From the NCBI GenBank assembly GCA_031271475.1, contig JAISVP010000026.1, forward strand, positions 1 through 6,669: 6,669 nt of DNA, given 5' to 3'. The first letter of the stretch is position 1. Every line of letters begins with the position of its first letter. The translations under genes and the position numbers were made by a program. This document shows positions 5,946-6,669 of the stretch, in pieces. The DNA is from Oscillospiraceae bacterium (lineage in GTDB: Bacteria > Bacillota > Clostridia > Oscillospirales > Ruminococcaceae). Under the pieces are notes generated by a model. That model had not been told where the DNA came from. It saw nothing but the letters and a program-made list of their open reading frames with translations, and did not search any database.

Positions 5946-6570
5946 GATGCGGGAGATGGGACTTTACAGCATTCGGCTGACAGCGAAAAAAGAATATAGC
6001 AAGATACAGAAAAGCGAGAGGAAGCTGAACTTGCTCAAGCAGAATTTTAATGCCGATGTGCCGAACAAGGTTTGGATTAGCGACGTAACGCTCTTGAAAC
6101 TTAAGGACAGATATTATTACCTTTGTGCGATAATTGACTTATATTCCCGCAAGGTGATTTCTTATAATATTTCTCGGAGTGACAATACGCATTTAATTAC
6201 CGAAACGCTAAGAGGTGCGATTGCTTGCAGGCATGCAAAAGGCGTGATTTTCCATAGCGACCGTGGATCTTCTTATGTTTCTTATACTGCAGCCAAGGTC
6301 ATGAAAAAGAATGGAATAGTTCAGTCTTTTTCTAAAAAAGGTACTCCTCATGATAACGCGGTGATGGAGTCGTTTTTTGCTTCTTTGAAGCGAGAGGAAT
6401 ATTACAGAAGTAATTACAGATCTGAAGTGGATTTGAAGAGACGGATTGGCAAGTATATTGAGTTTTACAATACCGAGCGTCCGCATGGGACTTTGGGGCA
6501 TATGACTCCGGAGGAGAAGGAAGATAGTTTCCGGAAGGCTGGGGCTGAAAAGGCTATACTGGGGGAGTAA
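5944..6570 (+). pseudogene. IS3-family transposase OrfB, N-terminally truncated
   Basis: The 208-residue frame matches the C-terminal three quarters of IS3-family OrfB (usually about 270-290 residues), a DDE recombinase acting with OrfA. It opens with L/M-MREMGL, a motif normally found well inside OrfB at the end of the HTH_21 region. The start and the N-terminal HTH segment are therefore missing, and no OrfA is present. The integrase core (rve) is complete: D47 in WISDVT, D106 in HSDRGSS and E142 in NAVMESFF, with 35 residues between the second Asp and the Glu, the classical DD(35)E spacing. NTERPHGTLGHMTP near 176-189 is the conserved IS3 C-terminal motif. The first codon (TTG, 5944) overlaps the T-run of the tRNA terminator, so any expression would need read-through or an unseen start. 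It is probably inactive alone, though it could be complemented in trans. Confidence 0.93.
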
Positions 6571-6586
6571 TTTGCTGAAGTGTGTC

Positions 6587-6614
6587 CGCTAATTTCTCCC
6601 GGATTAGCGTTTTT
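6587..6614 (+). terminator. Hairpin with T-run after the IS3 transposase
   Basis: CGCTAAT (6587-6593) pairs with ATTAGCG (6603-6609) around a 9-nt loop and is followed by five Ts (6610-6614). This resembles an intrinsic terminator 16 nt after the stop codon. It may also overlap the right terminus of the IS. Nothing is recognisable in 6618-6669. Confidence 0.5.
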
Positions 6615-6669
6615 GCACCTTGGGAAGTGTTGTTTCGTGCGTTTACTGAGACGGGTTCACTATTGTGCG

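Larger units (their letters stand above)
5944..6617 (+). mobile_element. Remnant of an IS3-family insertion sequence (left end missing)
   Basis: The element comprises the truncated OrfB plus a short 3' non-coding tail. The left terminal repeat, OrfA and the start of OrfB are absent, cut exactly at the right arm of the inverted repeat behind tRNA-Gln. The right boundary is approximate: IS3 elements end in CA, and a TGTCCGC-containing tail runs to about 6617, but no partner left repeat is available to confirm it. Confidence 0.6.

Overview
This 6.7 kb window looks like a chromosomal segment from a low-to-moderate GC Firmicute, probably a spore-forming member of the Clostridia. The evidence is a tandem-DUF1538 membrane protein with a PII-like partner gene, a collagen-like surface protein without a signal peptide, a CCA-encoding tRNA-Gln, consensus sigma-A promoters and AGGAG-type ribosome binding sites. 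The assignment is by gene content and base composition only.

Left edge (1-725, + strand): the C-terminal tail of an unidentified gene (3-119) is followed by a small zinc-ribbon-like hypothetical protein (133-621). The last third of that protein reads through a stretch (about 434-725) whose composition changes and whose minus strand carries broken coding-like frames. This suggests a decayed gene or insertion.

Centre left (726-3210, - strand): an apparent two-gene operon encodes a 490-residue DUF1538 membrane protein and, 14 bp downstream, a 211-residue protein with two tandem PII-like (GlnB-like) domains. A perfect TTGACA-17-TATAAT promoter lies about 330 nt upstream of the first start codon. 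The leader between them carries what looks like a decayed fragment of a GltD-like (glutamate synthase small-subunit) oxidoreductase gene. The pair probably forms an ion or small-solute transport system controlled by a PII-type sensor.

Centre right (3211-5569, + strand): a divergent intergenic region with a hairpin, repeated TACAGTAA motifs and a possible sporulation-type promoter leads into a 686-residue modular surface protein. Its order is an N-terminal Cna-B/SdrD-like beta domain, a jelly-roll-like domain, a DUF11 domain, a CITC hinge, and 63 uninterrupted Gly-X-Y triplets. The collagen block is glutamine-rich and contains no Lys, Arg or Glu. The protein stops directly at the end of the triplets. 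An exosporium or spore-surface role is the best inference.

Right edge (5570-6669, + strand): tRNA-Gln(CTG) sits behind a perfect consensus promoter. Directly abutting its CCA end is a perfect 22-bp inverted repeat that serves as a terminator. An IS3-family transposase OrfB lacking its N-terminal HTH portion begins exactly at the right arm of that repeat. It keeps the complete DD(35)E core, and a hairpin with a T-run follows it.
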